This document shows, piece by piece, positions 17,400 to 27,301 of a DNA stretch of 64,000 nt. Numbering within the stretch: position 1 is the stretch's first letter; every line of letters begins with the position of its first letter. The position numbers and the translations under genes were made by a program. The notes beneath the pieces were generated by a model. The model worked only from the letters and a program-made list of their open reading frames with translations, made no database searches and was not told the DNA's origin. This stretch comes from Ruegeria halocynthiae (GTDB lineage Bacteria; Pseudomonadota; Alphaproteobacteria; Rhodobacterales; Rhodobacteraceae), in the NCBI RefSeq assembly GCF_900106805.1, contig NZ_FNNP01000004.1, positions 62,001 through 126,000 on the forward strand, read 5' to 3'.

Positions 17400-17911
17400 G
17401 CGGGTGTCTCCAGGATCAGGTCCAGATCGACGGGGCCAAGCACCTCGGCCTCGGGGACCTCAGACATGGGCAAAGCGGTGCCGCCATATTTCAGGATGAA
17501 GTCTTTGGCCTCAGACGGATCGGCAAAGGGCACCACCTCGCGTGCGCCCATGCCGCCTGCGACGTCGGCCCCAACGACAAAGGTTGCACCATCGGCGGCG
17601 ATCCAGTTGGAGATGCCCGGTTGTCTCCAACTGGGTGCGATGCCCATGTCGCTGACATAGACGGCGGTGATTTCGGCGTCGCGTTCTGGGCTTTTCAGAT
17701 AGGCCAGCATGTCGCGTACTTGTGCGAAGAACAGCGGTGCGGGATAGCCTTCCAGATGGATCTGTCCCTTTGGCCCGCCATGTTCGGCGATGTTCATCTG
17801 GCAGAAATAGCTCAGCGCATTTGGGGTCAGATCAACAGGGTCGGGGGCTTCGGCAACCTCTTCCTTGCAGGCCGCCAGCGAGACCAGAGCGATCAGGGCA
17901 AGGTGTTTCAT
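17396..17911 (-). CDS. nosL: NosL, copper-binding lipoprotein
   Basis: A 171-aa outer-face lipoprotein: signal MKHLALIALVSLAAC with lipobox LAAC and lipidated Cys15. The FCQMNIAEH segment holds the Cys-X-Met pair proposed to bind Cu(I). VYVSDMG and the AKDFILKYGG end fit the NosL family. NosL delivers copper for assembly of the CuZ centre of NosZ together with NosDFY. It overlaps NosY and NosX by 4 bases on either side, so it is part of one coupled message. Confidence 0.93.
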   Translation of the reverse strand: MKHLALIALVSLAACKEEVAEAPDPVDLTPNALSYFCQMNIAEHGGPKGQIHLEGYPAPLFFAQVRDMLAYLKSPERDAEITAVYVSDMGIAPSWRQPGISNWIAADGATFVVGADVAGGMGAREVVPFADPSEAKDFILKYGGTALPMSEVPEAEVLGPVDLDLILETPA

Positions 17912-18729
17912 GGCTCAACCCTCCGGAAGGCTGCGCGGGCGAGGGCAAAGCCCAGCACCGGCCAGATCAGCAGTGAGGCGGGCGCGGCCCAGACCGGCAG
18001 CGCTTGCGCAGCGCCGGTCATGCCGGATGCCATGGCTACACCTTCGGTCGCGGCGATGTTCCACAAACGGAAAGCGTCGGCCGGGTTGGCCACCATCACC
18101 CATGGAAAGACGGATTGGGTGAAGCTGCCGCCCTTGTCCATGACGACGGCCCCCAACAGGCCCAAGTCATAGAGAACGACAAAAACCAGCCAGAGCCCGG
18201 CCGACAAGCCTGCCGCCGCCGTGGCCCCCTTTGCCATAGCCGACAGCAGGTATCCAAGCGCCAGAAAGACAGCGCCCAGCAGGATCGAGGTAAGGATGAG
18301 GCGCGCCAAAGCCATCAGGCTTTCTGGACCAGCGCCGCCAAACCATGCGGCCACCGCGCCTGCGGTGCCGAAACCAACTGTCATAGCAAACGCCAAAGCG
18401 GCCAGATGCGCGGTGAACTTGCCCAGTAGAATCTCTCCGCGCCCGGCCGGGTAAGACAGCAGCAGCGACAGGCTGCCGCGATCCACGTCACCGGCGATGG
18501 CATCAAAGGCGATCATTAGCGCGAGCAGGGGCGCAAGATAGACCGACAGCGTGGTCATCGACGCGACCGAGACGGTCAGCATGTCGACCCCCAGCGTACC
18601 GGTGGGTGCACTGCCCGCAAAGGTCAGTGCCAAGGCGAACAGAACCATGATCAGCGTCGCAACCAGCAGCCAGCGGTTGCGGCGCAGGATCAGCATTTCG
18701 GTGCGGGTGATGGCGAGGAAGCGGGTCAT
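17908..18729 (-). CDS. nosY: NosY, ABC transporter permease
   Basis: A 273-aa membrane protein with about six hydrophobic segments (LVATLIMVLFALALTFAG, VYLAPLLALMIAFDAIAGD, and others), of the ABC-2 permease type. The motif DVDRGSLSLLLSYPAGRGEILLGK after the second helix is typical of the family. With NosF and NosD it forms the complex needed for CuZ maturation. It overlaps NosF and NosL by 4 bases. Confidence 0.92.
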   Translation of the reverse strand: MTRFLAITRTEMLILRRNRWLLVATLIMVLFALALTFAGSAPTGTLGVDMLTVSVASMTTLSVYLAPLLALMIAFDAIAGDVDRGSLSLLLSYPAGRGEILLGKFTAHLAALAFAMTVGFGTAGAVAAWFGGAGPESLMALARLILTSILLGAVFLALGYLLSAMAKGATAAAGLSAGLWLVFVVLYDLGLLGAVVMDKGGSFTQSVFPWVMVANPADAFRLWNIAATEGVAMASGMTGAAQALPVWAAPASLLIWPVLGFALARAAFRRVEP

Positions 18730-19619
18730 TGCAAATCCTCCTGTGCATAGTGGCGATAAAGGTCCTCCAGCTTGGGCGGGGTCATTTCGACATCCGCCAC
18801 CGCGTCGCCCAACCCGGCGATCCGGCGCAGGGCCTCCATCTTGTCTTCTGGTGTGCAGAGCAATTCAACGGATGCCCCATTGATCCGGTTGCCGCCCAGT
18901 TCAGCGGCCAAAGCATCCGGATTGGCGCTGGCGCGTACCTTCAGGCGGATTGGCAGACCCGCCAGCGCCGAGAGGTTGTTCAACGTGTCGTCGGCGACCA
19001 TCTGGCCCTTGCGCATGATCGCGATCCGGTCGGTGCGGGCCTCAACCTCGGTCAGCGCATGGGAGGCAATCAGCACCGCAGTGCCTTGGGCAGCCAGCTC
19101 GTCGATGATAGCGTACAGATCCTGCCGCGAGATCGGGTCCAGGCCCGATGTAGGCTCATCCAGCAACGCCACTTTCGGCTGGCCCAGCAGCACCTGCGCC
19201 AGACCCAGACGTTGCCGCATCCCCTTGGAATAGGTGCCGATCCGGCGATCCAATGCGTCGCTCAGACCAACGCGCTCCAGCAGGCCGGGCACATCCGCTT
19301 TTGATCCGGACAGTTTCGCGAACAGCGTCAACTGCTCGCGACCTGTCAGCGCGGGATGGAACGATACCGCCTCGGGCAGATACGCCGTCTCGCGCCGCGC
19401 CTGTGCGCTGCCGGGGGTGGCGTCTCCGATCCGAATGGCTCCGCCTTCAATCGGGATTAGGCCAAGGATGGACTTGATCAGGGTCGATTTGCCCGCGCCG
19501 TTATGACCCAGCAGCGCAACGCGCTGACCGGGGGCAAGGGACAGGGTGATATCGTCAAGAACGCGGGTTTTCCCTCGGTCCTTAATGACTTGGGTAATAC
19601 TCAGGGCCTTATCCGTCAT
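18726..19619 (-). CDS. nosF: NosF, ABC transporter ATPase
   Basis: A 297-aa ABC ATPase: Walker A GHNGAGKST (about residues 38-46), signature YSKGMRQRLGLAQ, Walker B KVALLDEPTSGLDP, and the switch His in IASHALTEVE. The C-terminal 80 residues form the accessory domain found in NosF (LKVRASANPDALAAELGG). It powers NosY for copper-site assembly on NosZ. Its start overlaps the NosD 3' end by 11 bases. Confidence 0.94.
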   Translation of the reverse strand: MTDKALSITQVIKDRGKTRVLDDITLSLAPGQRVALLGHNGAGKSTLIKSILGLIPIEGGAIRIGDATPGSAQARRETAYLPEAVSFHPALTGREQLTLFAKLSGSKADVPGLLERVGLSDALDRRIGTYSKGMRQRLGLAQVLLGQPKVALLDEPTSGLDPISRQDLYAIIDELAAQGTAVLIASHALTEVEARTDRIAIMRKGQMVADDTLNNLSALAGLPIRLKVRASANPDALAAELGGNRINGASVELLCTPEDKMEALRRIAGLGDAVADVEMTPPKLEDLYRHYAQEDLQ

Positions 19620-20865
19620 GAGGCACCTTTTTCATAGCTGGAGGTTCAGGGGCTTGCATCAATGGGTTGCTGTCCATCACACCGCCCGGCAACAGGGCCG
19701 GGAAAGCCGATTGCGACCAGCGCACCAGTTGCACGGCAGGCGAGCCGAGCAACAATTTGGCTGCGGGTTGGGTCCACAGCACATGGTCCATACTGTCATT
19801 GGGGCGATAGGGGGCGTCGGCAATACCGTCGCCATCCACATCATAAGCGGCGAAATCGGACCAGTAATTGCCGCGTCCGTCTTCGGACCACTCGACCCAT
19901 TTGGTCGAGACGTATTTCACCTGCGTCCGGTTGCCGATGAACGCGTTGCCAACGATATGGTTGCGTTCGCTGCCAGCGGTAAAGTGGATGCCGATGCCGC
20001 ACCCTTCGAACCAGTTATCGGTGAATTCATTCTTGTTGGAGTTATAGAGGAAGGTGCATTTTTCCTTGGCACCTATCACCACGTTGCCGGTGATGACGCT
20101 CTTGTTGGCGTAGTTCAGCATCACGCCATGCTCGCGGTCATCAATCGATACGTTGTCGGTGATTTTGACGTTGGTTGTGAACATCACCGCATAGCCCAGA
20201 TCGTTCCCGATCGAGACATTATTGCTGACGACCGAATTGTCCGCATACATGTAGTGCACGGCAAAACGCAGATCGCGGAACAAGTTGCCGGTAAAGGTGT
20301 TTTTCTTGGACGAGTTCACAAAGATCCCGTCGCGGCCATAGCGGATGTCATTGTCCTCAACCACCGCACCCGGCGCGTTCCAGACATAGACACCGTTGCC
20401 ACGCGCGTTCATGTGACGATCCTGTCGTCCTTCGATCCGATTGCGCCGCACGATGCTGTCCTTGGCCCCGTGGATGTCGACGCCATAGAGATTGCCCAAC
20501 AGCACGTTATCCTCGACCACGGGCGCTTTGGCCGTTTTGGTCAGCTGGATGCCACTGTCGATCCCATCATGGCTTGAGCCCGAGCCGATCACCGTCAGAC
20601 CGCGCACGGTCACGCCCGGCCCAGTCACCGTGATGACGCTGCCGTCGCCTTGTCCGTCAATAGTGGCCAGTCCCAACCCGTCGATGGTGACGGGCCGGTC
20701 CAGAACCAGTGTTTCGGTGTAGATACCGGGGCCCAGGCGGAGGGTGTCTCCATCCGCCGCCTGCGCCAGTATTTCATTGATGGCCCCCGCCCGGTTGGGC
20801 ACATCCCAATCCGCCGCCCAAAGGGGCGAGCCGAGCAGGAGCGGTATGAGCAGGGGCCAACGCAT
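19609..20865 (-). CDS. nosD: NosD, periplasmic copper-site assembly protein
   Basis: A 418-aa periplasmic right-handed beta-helix protein (CASH domain). A short signal peptide (MRWPLLIPLLLGSPLWA) precedes repeated parallel-helix units such as VVEDNVLLGNLYGVDIHG, SIVRRNRIEGRQDRHMN and ITGNVVIGAKEKCTF. It works with NosFY and receives copper from NosL to build CuZ. The start lies 3 bases after the NosZ stop. Confidence 0.94.
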   Translation of the reverse strand: MRWPLLIPLLLGSPLWAADWDVPNRAGAINEILAQAADGDTLRLGPGIYTETLVLDRPVTIDGLGLATIDGQGDGSVITVTGPGVTVRGLTVIGSGSSHDGIDSGIQLTKTAKAPVVEDNVLLGNLYGVDIHGAKDSIVRRNRIEGRQDRHMNARGNGVYVWNAPGAVVEDNDIRYGRDGIFVNSSKKNTFTGNLFRDLRFAVHYMYADNSVVSNNVSIGNDLGYAVMFTTNVKITDNVSIDDREHGVMLNYANKSVITGNVVIGAKEKCTFLYNSNKNEFTDNWFEGCGIGIHFTAGSERNHIVGNAFIGNRTQVKYVSTKWVEWSEDGRGNYWSDFAAYDVDGDGIADAPYRPNDSMDHVLWTQPAAKLLLGSPAVQLVRWSQSAFPALLPGGVMDSNPLMQAPEPPAMKKVPHDG

Positions 20866-20868
20866 GGG

Positions 20869-22776
20869 TTATGCTCCCTGCGGTTCGACCAGCATCCGGC
20901 CGCGCATTTCCATGTGCAGCGCGTGGCAGAACCACTGGCAATAGAACCAGTGCACGCCCGGACGGTCAGCGGTGAAGGTGACCGAAGCGGTCGCCATCGG
21001 TGCAACTTCCATCGCGATGCCGTAGTTGCCCAGGCAGAAGCCGTGGGTCACATCGTCCACGTCATCCAGGTTGGTGATGTAAACCGTCACCTCGTCACCC
21101 TGTTTGACGGTGAACTTCTCAAGGCTGAAGGTCGGGGCCTGCGAAGTCATGTAGACCCGCACCTTGTTGCCGTCCCGGATCGGTTCTTCGGCACCTTCTT
21201 CCAGATCGATGCCATCGGCCTCGGCCTGTTTACGGGCGTCTTCCCACGTGATGTCGTTGCGATCCCAGATGTTGACTGGGTTGACGATATCGGCACGCAC
21301 CATGATCGAGTCATGCGGCTCGGCAAAGGTCGGACCGTCGTGAACCACCTTCATCTCGTTGGATGAGATGTCGATCAGCTGTTCGTTCTCAGGCTTCAGC
21401 GGACCCGTGTTCAAGAACCGGTCTTTCGAGAACTTGTTCATCGAAATCAGCCATTTGCCGTCGGCCTCCTTGGTTTCACCCATGGTGGTCGAGTTGTGGC
21501 CCGGCTGATAGTGCACATCGACCTTCGAGATGATCGGGTCCACATCTGCGCCACCGTAAGCCTCGATTGCTTTATCAAGGTTCCACTTCACGATCTGACT
21601 GTCGAGGAACAGCGTGGTGAACGCATTACCCTGACCGTCATAGGCGGTGTGAAGCGGGCCAAGACCCAGCTGCGGCTCACCCACGATGGCTGAGCGCGGA
21701 TCGGCGTCGCTTTCGAACAGGGCGTCCAGCTTGGTGACGTCCATGATCGATACGGTCGGCGACAGCTTACCGTTGATGCAGACATGCTTGCCGTCAGGCG
21801 CGGTGTTGATGCCGTGCGGTGAGTTCGGGATCGGGATGTAACGGGTGTACTTCTTGTTCTGACCCTTACGGCCGTCCAGAACCTTGACGCCTTTCAGCTC
21901 CTGATAGTCACCGGCTTCAATCCCTGCTTCGATTTCGGCGAGGTTGAAGACAACAACGTGGTCCAGTTCGTTCTCGGTCATCTCGGCCAGGTTCATACCC
22001 ATTTCCGAGTTGTACGAGGTCGAATAGGCGTATTTGCCCTGATAGTCGCAGTCGGTGTTGTCGAGGTTACCCGACACGATCACCTGCCATGCCACTTCCA
22101 TGGTGTCGCCGTCCAGCGCGGTGAAGATGTTCACGTATTGCGACGGATCGTCCAGCACGGTGCCGTCATTGACCAGCGGAGTTTCATCTTCACCATTGGC
22201 AAAGACATAGCCGGTGCGCGGGAACTTCTGCGGACGCAGACCGTGGATCGCCTTAGCGTTCGGGATCTCGGTGATCTTGTCGCATTTCATCACGTCGCAG
22301 CGCACGCGGGCAACGCGGGTGTTGGCCTTGTCATTCATGAACAGGTAACGACCATCATAGGTGCCGTCGGTGAACGACATGTGCGGGTGGTGAAGGTCGC
22401 CGTTGTCATAGGTTTTCATCCCGCGCTTGGCGAGGAATTCCTTGGTTTCTGGCAGCAGACCATCGGTCATGATCTTCAGCGACTCGTTGGTCTGACCCCA
22501 ACCGGTGGCCGAGCAGCGGTTGAAGACCGGCACCCGCATCAGTTCGCGCATGGACGGGAAGCCCAGGATGCGCAACTCGCCGGTCTGACCCGAGGACCAG
22601 AAGCCATAGTACTCGTCCAGCTCGCCGGGCTGTAGATTGGCGTTAGCCGCAGCGCTGGCCTGTTTCGCGGTCATCAGGGTCGAGCCCAGACCGGTTCCGG
22701 CCAGCACGGCGCCGGTTGCGGTTGCGCCCAGCATTCCGCGGCGTGTGATGTTCAGTTTGTTGTCATGTTCCGACAT
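20869..22776 (-). CDS. nosZ: NosZ, nitrous-oxide reductase (clade I)
   Basis: A 635-aa periplasmic multicopper enzyme reducing N2O to N2. The Tat signal ([10 protein letters not shown]) marks clade I. The N-terminal seven-bladed propeller carries CuZ histidines in [34 protein letters not shown] and AEPHDS. The C-terminal cupredoxin domain holds CuA: His578, Cys613, Trp615, Cys617, His621 and Met624 (Cys-X-Trp-X-Cys-X3-His-X2-Met). Length and motifs are complete, so the enzyme should be functional. It follows nosR by 14 bases. Confidence 0.97.
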   Translation of the reverse strand: MSEHDNKLNITRRGMLGATATGAVLAGTGLGSTLMTAKQASAAANANLQPGELDEYYGFWSSGQTGELRILGFPSMRELMRVPVFNRCSATGWGQTNESLKIMTDGLLPETKEFLAKRGMKTYDNGDLHHPHMSFTDGTYDGRYLFMNDKANTRVARVRCDVMKCDKITEIPNAKAIHGLRPQKFPRTGYVFANGEDETPLVNDGTVLDDPSQYVNIFTALDGDTMEVAWQVIVSGNLDNTDCDYQGKYAYSTSYNSEMGMNLAEMTENELDHVVVFNLAEIEAGIEAGDYQELKGVKVLDGRKGQNKKYTRYIPIPNSPHGINTAPDGKHVCINGKLSPTVSIMDVTKLDALFESDADPRSAIVGEPQLGLGPLHTAYDGQGNAFTTLFLDSQIVKWNLDKAIEAYGGADVDPIISKVDVHYQPGHNSTTMGETKEADGKWLISMNKFSKDRFLNTGPLKPENEQLIDISSNEMKVVHDGPTFAEPHDSIMVRADIVNPVNIWDRNDITWEDARKQAEADGIDLEEGAEEPIRDGNKVRVYMTSQAPTFSLEKFTVKQGDEVTVYITNLDDVDDVTHGFCLGNYGIAMEVAPMATASVTFTADRPGVHWFYCQWFCHALHMEMRGRMLVEPQGA

Positions 22777-22790
22777 GATCGTTCCTCCTT

Positions 22791-24968
22791 TTAGGAAACG
22801 GTTTTCGGTTTGGCGTTCGGATGGTTCGCCGGTGGTTGTCCGAGTGGGGTCTTGAGATCGACCGACCCTGTCTTGGCCCGCCGCTTAAGCTGGCGGATAA
22901 CGACGGGACATTTGTCCTCGGACTGGTAGAGCACCTGACAATGCAGGCAGGTGACGCACTCGTTCGGATTGATCTCACCGGTGGGGTGGATCGCCTGAAC
23001 GGGGCATTCATTGGCGCAGGTCTGACAGGGCGTGCCGCAGTCCTTGTAGCGGCGCAGCCAGTCGAACATGCGCATTCGGGCCGGGATCGCCAGCGCTCCG
23101 CCCAGCGGGCAAAGATAGCGGCAATAGAACCGCTCAATGAACAGTCCGATCCCCAGCAAGAGCAGCGCAAAGACCACGAAAGGCCAGTCGCGCATGAATT
23201 TCAGAATGATCGCGGTCTTGAAGGGCTCGATCTCGGCATATTTCTCGGCCAGCGGGATCGAGACAAAGCTGAGGCCGAAGAGACCCAGGAAGATCATGTA
23301 TTTCGCAGGCCAGAGGCGTTCGTTCAGGCCCCAGGGCAGGGTCCATTGCGGCACGCGAAATGCCCGCGCGATCTTGTTGGTCAGCTCCTGCAATGCACCA
23401 AACGGACACAGCCAGCCGCAATAGGCCCCACGCCCCCAGAACAGCAGCGCGGCGGCGACGGCGAACCACTGGATGAAGACCAGCGGGTCCAACAGGAAAG
23501 CATCCCAACTGAACCCGGTGCGCAAGCTGCCTGCCAGCGCCATCAGGTTCACCACGCTCAGCTGGGCATTGGCATACCAGCCGATGAAGAACAGGGTCAT
23601 GGTCAGATAACCGATGCGGAACCAGTAGAAGAACCTTGCATTCATCGTGGCGTGGAACTGGAAGAAGAAGGTCGCGCTCAGAACCAGCAGCATGACGCCA
23701 AGGACACCAATTTCGAAGGTGCGATCCTTCCAGATGCGCTTCCAAAGGGCGGCCTTGGCCGCGGCTTCGCCCGTGGCATCGTCTACGACAGCCGGGGCGG
23801 CAACAGGCAGCAGATACTGCTCGGGCAGTTTGTATCCCAGATCGAATGTCAGGAACGTCTTCTCAACCGCACCCACAGCCCGTTGCACCAACAATTGCAG
23901 GCGGAACGGCTCGGCTGGATCAAACTCCGCCTCAGCGGGGATTTTGAAGATATCCAGTTCGGTGAAGCTGGGCGCATCCGGGGCTGCGACCTTGCCAAGG
24001 CGTTCCTGTTGTTTGTCAAAGAACCGCACCGAATTGTCGCCCTGGATCAACTGAATCCGGTCGAAAATGCCACCGCGCACATAACCCGAGCCCTTGAAGC
24101 TGTAAGTGCCGCGACCCAGCACCAGAATGGCCTGTTCACCTTCGTCCAGCCACTCGGTCAGGTTCTGATATTCAGCCTCGCCCAACAGGGACTTGCCGAT
24201 CGACGGCACCGAGACCAGCGCCATATGCATGTCGATGAAGGTGTCATCCGGCTCGCCCGGCTCAGGCCGCTTGATGGCGCGCTGATCACCCGTGGCCTCA
24301 AAAGCTGCGTTGACCTGACCGACATCCAGTGTCAGCCGCCGCACCGAACCGTCTCCCGACAGCGTGCTCCAGTCGTAAACGGCATCCTGCGCCATATCGA
24401 CTTCGCGCTTCGGCCCGTCCGCCTGTAGCGGAGACAAGCCGCCCAGACCAAGTGCACGGGCGACCTTGATCCCACCACGCACAAGGCTGTCATCGATCAC
24501 CATGATCGTCACGGTTGCGCCCGAGATGATGTCGAGGTCATGCCCCTCGCCACCCATCTCAGTTTCGACCTTCAGATCGAGACCGGTGTAGCCTTCGGTC
24601 AGCTCGACCATACGCGCATTGGGAATGCCGATCAGCACGATCGGTTCCGAGTGTTTGACCAGTTGCACGCCGGTCAGAATCGCATCGTCATCGATAGCGG
24701 CGACCACGTGGATCGGCTTGCCGGAATACCCGGTGGTGCCGACGAAATCTGATGTCAGGAAAGCCCAGGCAACCGTCTCGCCTCCCTTCAGAACGGGGGC
24801 AACGGGCACATCCTCGCGCACCGGACCAAAGGCATCGGCGCCAGGGGCCAGATCGGCGGGTTCAAGCTCGGGCAGGAAACTGGCGAGGCTGTCGGCCTGT
24901 GCGCTAAGCGCCATCAGACAGGACAGAACAAGGGCCAGCAGAAATTGGGTTGCGCGACTTACGACCAC
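22791..24968 (-). CDS. nosR: NosR, membrane electron-donor flavoprotein
   Basis: A 725-aa protein that passes electrons from the quinol pool towards NosZ and is needed for nos expression. GTG 24968 is the start: GGAGGT lies 6 bases upstream. Order: signal peptide, periplasmic FMN domain with SGATVT (target of NosX), about five membrane helices, two CX3CP motifs (YCGWLCPFG and YCRYLCPLG), then two 4Fe-4S clusters in [13 protein letters not shown] and [11 protein letters not shown]. It overlaps the upstream nosC frame by 10 bases. Confidence 0.95.
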   Translation of the reverse strand: MVVSRATQFLLALVLSCLMALSAQADSLASFLPELEPADLAPGADAFGPVREDVPVAPVLKGGETVAWAFLTSDFVGTTGYSGKPIHVVAAIDDDAILTGVQLVKHSEPIVLIGIPNARMVELTEGYTGLDLKVETEMGGEGHDLDIISGATVTIMVIDDSLVRGGIKVARALGLGGLSPLQADGPKREVDMAQDAVYDWSTLSGDGSVRRLTLDVGQVNAAFEATGDQRAIKRPEPGEPDDTFIDMHMALVSVPSIGKSLLGEAEYQNLTEWLDEGEQAILVLGRGTYSFKGSGYVRGGIFDRIQLIQGDNSVRFFDKQQERLGKVAAPDAPSFTELDIFKIPAEAEFDPAEPFRLQLLVQRAVGAVEKTFLTFDLGYKLPEQYLLPVAAPAVVDDATGEAAAKAALWKRIWKDRTFEIGVLGVMLLVLSATFFFQFHATMNARFFYWFRIGYLTMTLFFIGWYANAQLSVVNLMALAGSLRTGFSWDAFLLDPLVFIQWFAVAAALLFWGRGAYCGWLCPFGALQELTNKIARAFRVPQWTLPWGLNERLWPAKYMIFLGLFGLSFVSIPLAEKYAEIEPFKTAIILKFMRDWPFVVFALLLLGIGLFIERFYCRYLCPLGGALAIPARMRMFDWLRRYKDCGTPCQTCANECPVQAIHPTGEINPNECVTCLHCQVLYQSEDKCPVVIRQLKRRAKTGSVDLKTPLGQPPANHPNAKPKTVS

Positions 24969-25423
24969 GGCGCACCTCCGATCACTTGGGTGGGTGCCAT
25001 GGACGCGCGCAGGGCGCGTTCAGATTCTTTATGGGTTGCGAGCGGGGGCCCCCGGGTTTCGGGCCACAGCCTGTTTGAGTTGTACAACTCAAAAGATTCG
25101 CTGAATTCGCAGCGTACAAATTGCACAATTCCCGCCCGCGTCAGCTGAGGAAGATCCGGAACCGGTGCTGCGATGGTGAGCGCGCACAGCGCGCAGTCAG
25201 CGCATTTCGGGCAGGGCGCAGTCGGGTCAGAGGTTTCATCTTCAAGGTCAACCTCGACCCAGACCGCGCCCGCCTCCGAGCAGATCTCCATCCATACACT
25301 TTGTCCGGGACTCGCCAGCGCCGGACCAAGCGTCTGCAACAACAGAAGGACAATGCCTGCCAACCCAGTTGCCGCGCGAAACGCACGGGCAGATAGGTTG
25401 TGCAAAGGGACTAGCGCAGGCAT
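24959..25423 (-). CDS. nosC: NosC-like small membrane protein with CxxCxxCxxC
   Basis: A 154-aa protein, first gene of the nos operon (nosCRZDFYLX order as in Paracoccus denitrificans). One hydrophobic segment (about 20-37, LAGIVLLLLQTLGPALA) serves as a signal or anchor. The following domain contains CPKCADCALC, with Cys71, 74, 77 and 80, plus Cys48. NosC of P. denitrificans is described with a CXXCXXC motif and a part in copper-responsive nos control; here the motif has a fourth Cys. Metal binding is inferred. The start has GGAG 5 bases before it, and an NnrR-like box lies about 60 bases upstream. Confidence 0.72.
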   Translation of the reverse strand: MPALVPLHNLSARAFRAATGLAGIVLLLLQTLGPALASPGQSVWMEICSEAGAVWVEVDLEDETSDPTAPCPKCADCALCALTIAAPVPDLPQLTRAGIVQFVRCEFSESFELYNSNRLWPETRGPPLATHKESERALRASMAPTQVIGGAPWS

Positions 25424-25481
25424 GGAGACTCCGACTCGGGAAGTTATGCCTGCGTTTTAGGGGATTTGTCGGGGGGGATAC

Positions 25482-25495
25482 TTGACTTAGATCAG
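25482..25495 (-). promoter_or_regulatory. FNR/NnrR-like box upstream of nosC
   Basis: TTGACTTAGATCAG, a TTGAY-N4-RTYAR dyad with one mismatch, lies 59-72 bases before the nosC start. It shares the TTGAC half-site with the boxes before nirE, nirS and norC. It is the probable site for an FNR/CRP-family regulator (NnrR, DnrD or FnrL), which would make nos expression respond to NO or low oxygen. Confidence 0.7.
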
Positions 25496-25527
25496 GTACG
25501 GGGAATTTCTGATTTTACAGTTATAAA

Positions 25528-25791
25528 TCAACCGTCTGCCTCATCCATCAATCCGCGCACCCAACGCCCTGTCAACCAGGCAGCAGGCACGCCCAATGGG
25601 ATCGCCCACATGATCGCGGGTACTGGTCCAATGGCGCCGAAACCCACGCTGTGCAGGATCAGGCCAGCCAGAAACAGGTTGATCGCCACGGTCAAAGCCG
25701 TCGCAGGATAAAGCAAGATGGCCAATTTCCAGACCGGCCATCTGCCCTCAGTGGCTGGTGCCTTCTGAGAAGGTGATCTTGTTCCAGACAT
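25528..25791 (-). CDS. 87-aa membrane protein at the end of the nir operon
   Basis: From ATG 25791 ([12 protein letters not shown]), with AGGA 9 bases upstream; the frame extends 21 codons further inside nirN. Two hydrophobic helices (LAILLYPATALTVAINLFLAGL and AIMWAIPLGVPAAWLTG) follow a hydrophilic 25-residue start. The gene overlaps the nirN 3' end by 44 bases, so it is probably co-expressed with heme d1 genes. I do not recognise the family; a membrane accessory of denitrification is inference from position. Confidence 0.6.
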   Translation of the reverse strand: MSGTRSPSQKAPATEGRWPVWKLAILLYPATALTVAINLFLAGLILHSVGFGAIGPVPAIMWAIPLGVPAAWLTGRWVRGLMDEADG

Positions 25792-27301
25792 TGTACTTTC
25801 CTGAAGGTTTGCGCATTGGAAGGCGGCGGACCTCTTCCAGTGTTTTTGCATCATAGATGATCACCGCGCCGTCATCTTCCCAGATCGAAACCAGTGCGTG
25901 ACTGCCGTCCTTGGTGAACTCCACATGGGCCACGGTCTTGCCCGGTGCAGGGCGTAAAGTCTTCACGATTTCAAGGCTTTGCTTGTCGATAACATGCATG
26001 GCGTCCTTGTTTGGTCCGAAGAAGACATCGGCCCAGACATACGGCGAATTCTCGTGGCTGCGCATGAAGAAACCGGGTCCTTCAGTCTTGATCCGCTTGA
26101 CGGTTTCCCATGTTTCCATGTCGATCACCGACACCGTGCCATCGGTCAGATGCGGCGTCGCCATCACGGTCGTGTCGCCATGTTTCCACGTAATCCCCGA
26201 GCCTAAGTGAGGCATCCCCGGCAGGTCCAGGTCTGCCACTTTCTGACCGATGACAAGATCGATCACCTGGCCGCCCTTGCCATCACGCGATGCGCCCATC
26301 ACGTATTCATAGCTCTGGTCAAAGAAGAAATCATCCAGATAATCGGGCGTGGTGATCTTGCGCACTGGGAAGGGATTCGGATTCTTGAACTGGCCTTCGA
26401 TGCGGAAGTCATGCCCAAGCCCGAATTGCGGCGGGTTGTCCCCGTAGAAGACCTCCCAGATCTCGGGCACATCTTTCAGCGCCAGAACAAAGCTCTCACG
26501 CGGGGGCGCCTGGTACACGGCCGAGACGCGGCTGGGGTTTCCCTTTTTACTTTTGATTTCAATGACCTTGGCAACCGAGAGGTCCTCGGTCGACAGCAGG
26601 GTCAGCGAGTTCGGCAGGTAATTCGCCACGGCCACCCATTTGCCATCGCCGGACATGGCAATGTTGCGGCTGTTCAGGCCTGCGCGCACGCGGCCCACCT
26701 GTTTCAGCGCCCAGATGTCATATTTCTGCACCCAGCCATCGCGGGACATGATGAAGACATATCGCCCGTCCGGACTGAACTTTGGGCCACCGTGCACTGC
26801 AAACGGCGTTTCAAACCGGTCGAGCACTTCGAACGTATCTCCGTCCAGAACGCTGACATGATGATCGCCGGTCTCAACAGCCAGCGTGATGTTCATCGGG
26901 TCACTGTCCCAGACGGGCGCATCTACAGATACATAATCTTCGTCCAAAGTGCGGCTGGCCATGATATCGGCTTCGCCCCATTCAGGGTTACTCTCCAGCG
27001 GAGATTTCAGCCAGCCCGCCAGTTCCTCGATCTGCAGCGCGTCGAGTTCATGGGCAAACGCAGGCATCTGAGTTGCTGTGCGACCCTCGGCGATGACGGC
27101 GGCCACGCGGGGGCCACGCATGCGCTTCAGAGCCTCGGGGATCAACGCCGGACCGACGCCGCCCAGACGGTTTTCGCCGTGGCAGGATGCGCAGTGTTCT
27201 GCATAATCCGACGGGGCATCCGCCCAGGCGTCGCCGGTCAGCAACAGGGCACAGAGTACTCCGGTTTTCAGAGTGTCAAAAGAACTGGTGCGCCGGATCA
27301 T
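25748..27301 (-). CDS. nirN: NirN, cytochrome c / d1-binding propeller protein
   Basis: A 517-aa periplasmic NirS paralogue from ATG 27301 ([12 protein letters not shown]); an upstream extension of 48 codons inside nirJ is unlikely. Signal peptide, a class I cytochrome c domain with heme motif Cys37-X2-Cys40-His41, then an eight-bladed d1-type propeller with [10 protein letters not shown] and the TPHLTDG histidine segment. NirN oxidises dihydro-heme d1 to heme d1 in the last biosynthetic step. It overlaps nirJ by 26 bases and is downstream of it. Confidence 0.93.
   Translation of the reverse strand: MIRRTSSFDTLKTGVLCALLLTGDAWADAPSDYAEHCASCHGENRLGGVGPALIPEALKRMRGPRVAAVIAEGRTATQMPAFAHELDALQIEELAGWLKSPLESNPEWGEADIMASRTLDEDYVSVDAPVWDSDPMNITLAVETGDHHVSVLDGDTFEVLDRFETPFAVHGGPKFSPDGRYVFIMSRDGWVQKYDIWALKQVGRVRAGLNSRNIAMSGDGKWVAVANYLPNSLTLLSTEDLSVAKVIEIKSKKGNPSRVSAVYQAPPRESFVLALKDVPEIWEVFYGDNPPQFGLGHDFRIEGQFKNPNPFPVRKITTPDYLDDFFFDQSYEYVMGASRDGKGGQVIDLVIGQKVADLDLPGMPHLGSGITWKHGDTTVMATPHLTDGTVSVIDMETWETVKRIKTEGPGFFMRSHENSPYVWADVFFGPNKDAMHVIDKQSLEIVKTLRPAPGKTVAHVEFTKDGSHALVSIWEDDGAVIIYDAKTLEEVRRLPMRKPSGKYNVWNKITFSEGTSH

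Noticed and set aside
22821-24428. Long plus-strand frame of 535 codons
   Set aside because: It is antisense to nosR, has Gln/Arg/His-rich low-credibility composition, and arises from codon bias of the real gene.
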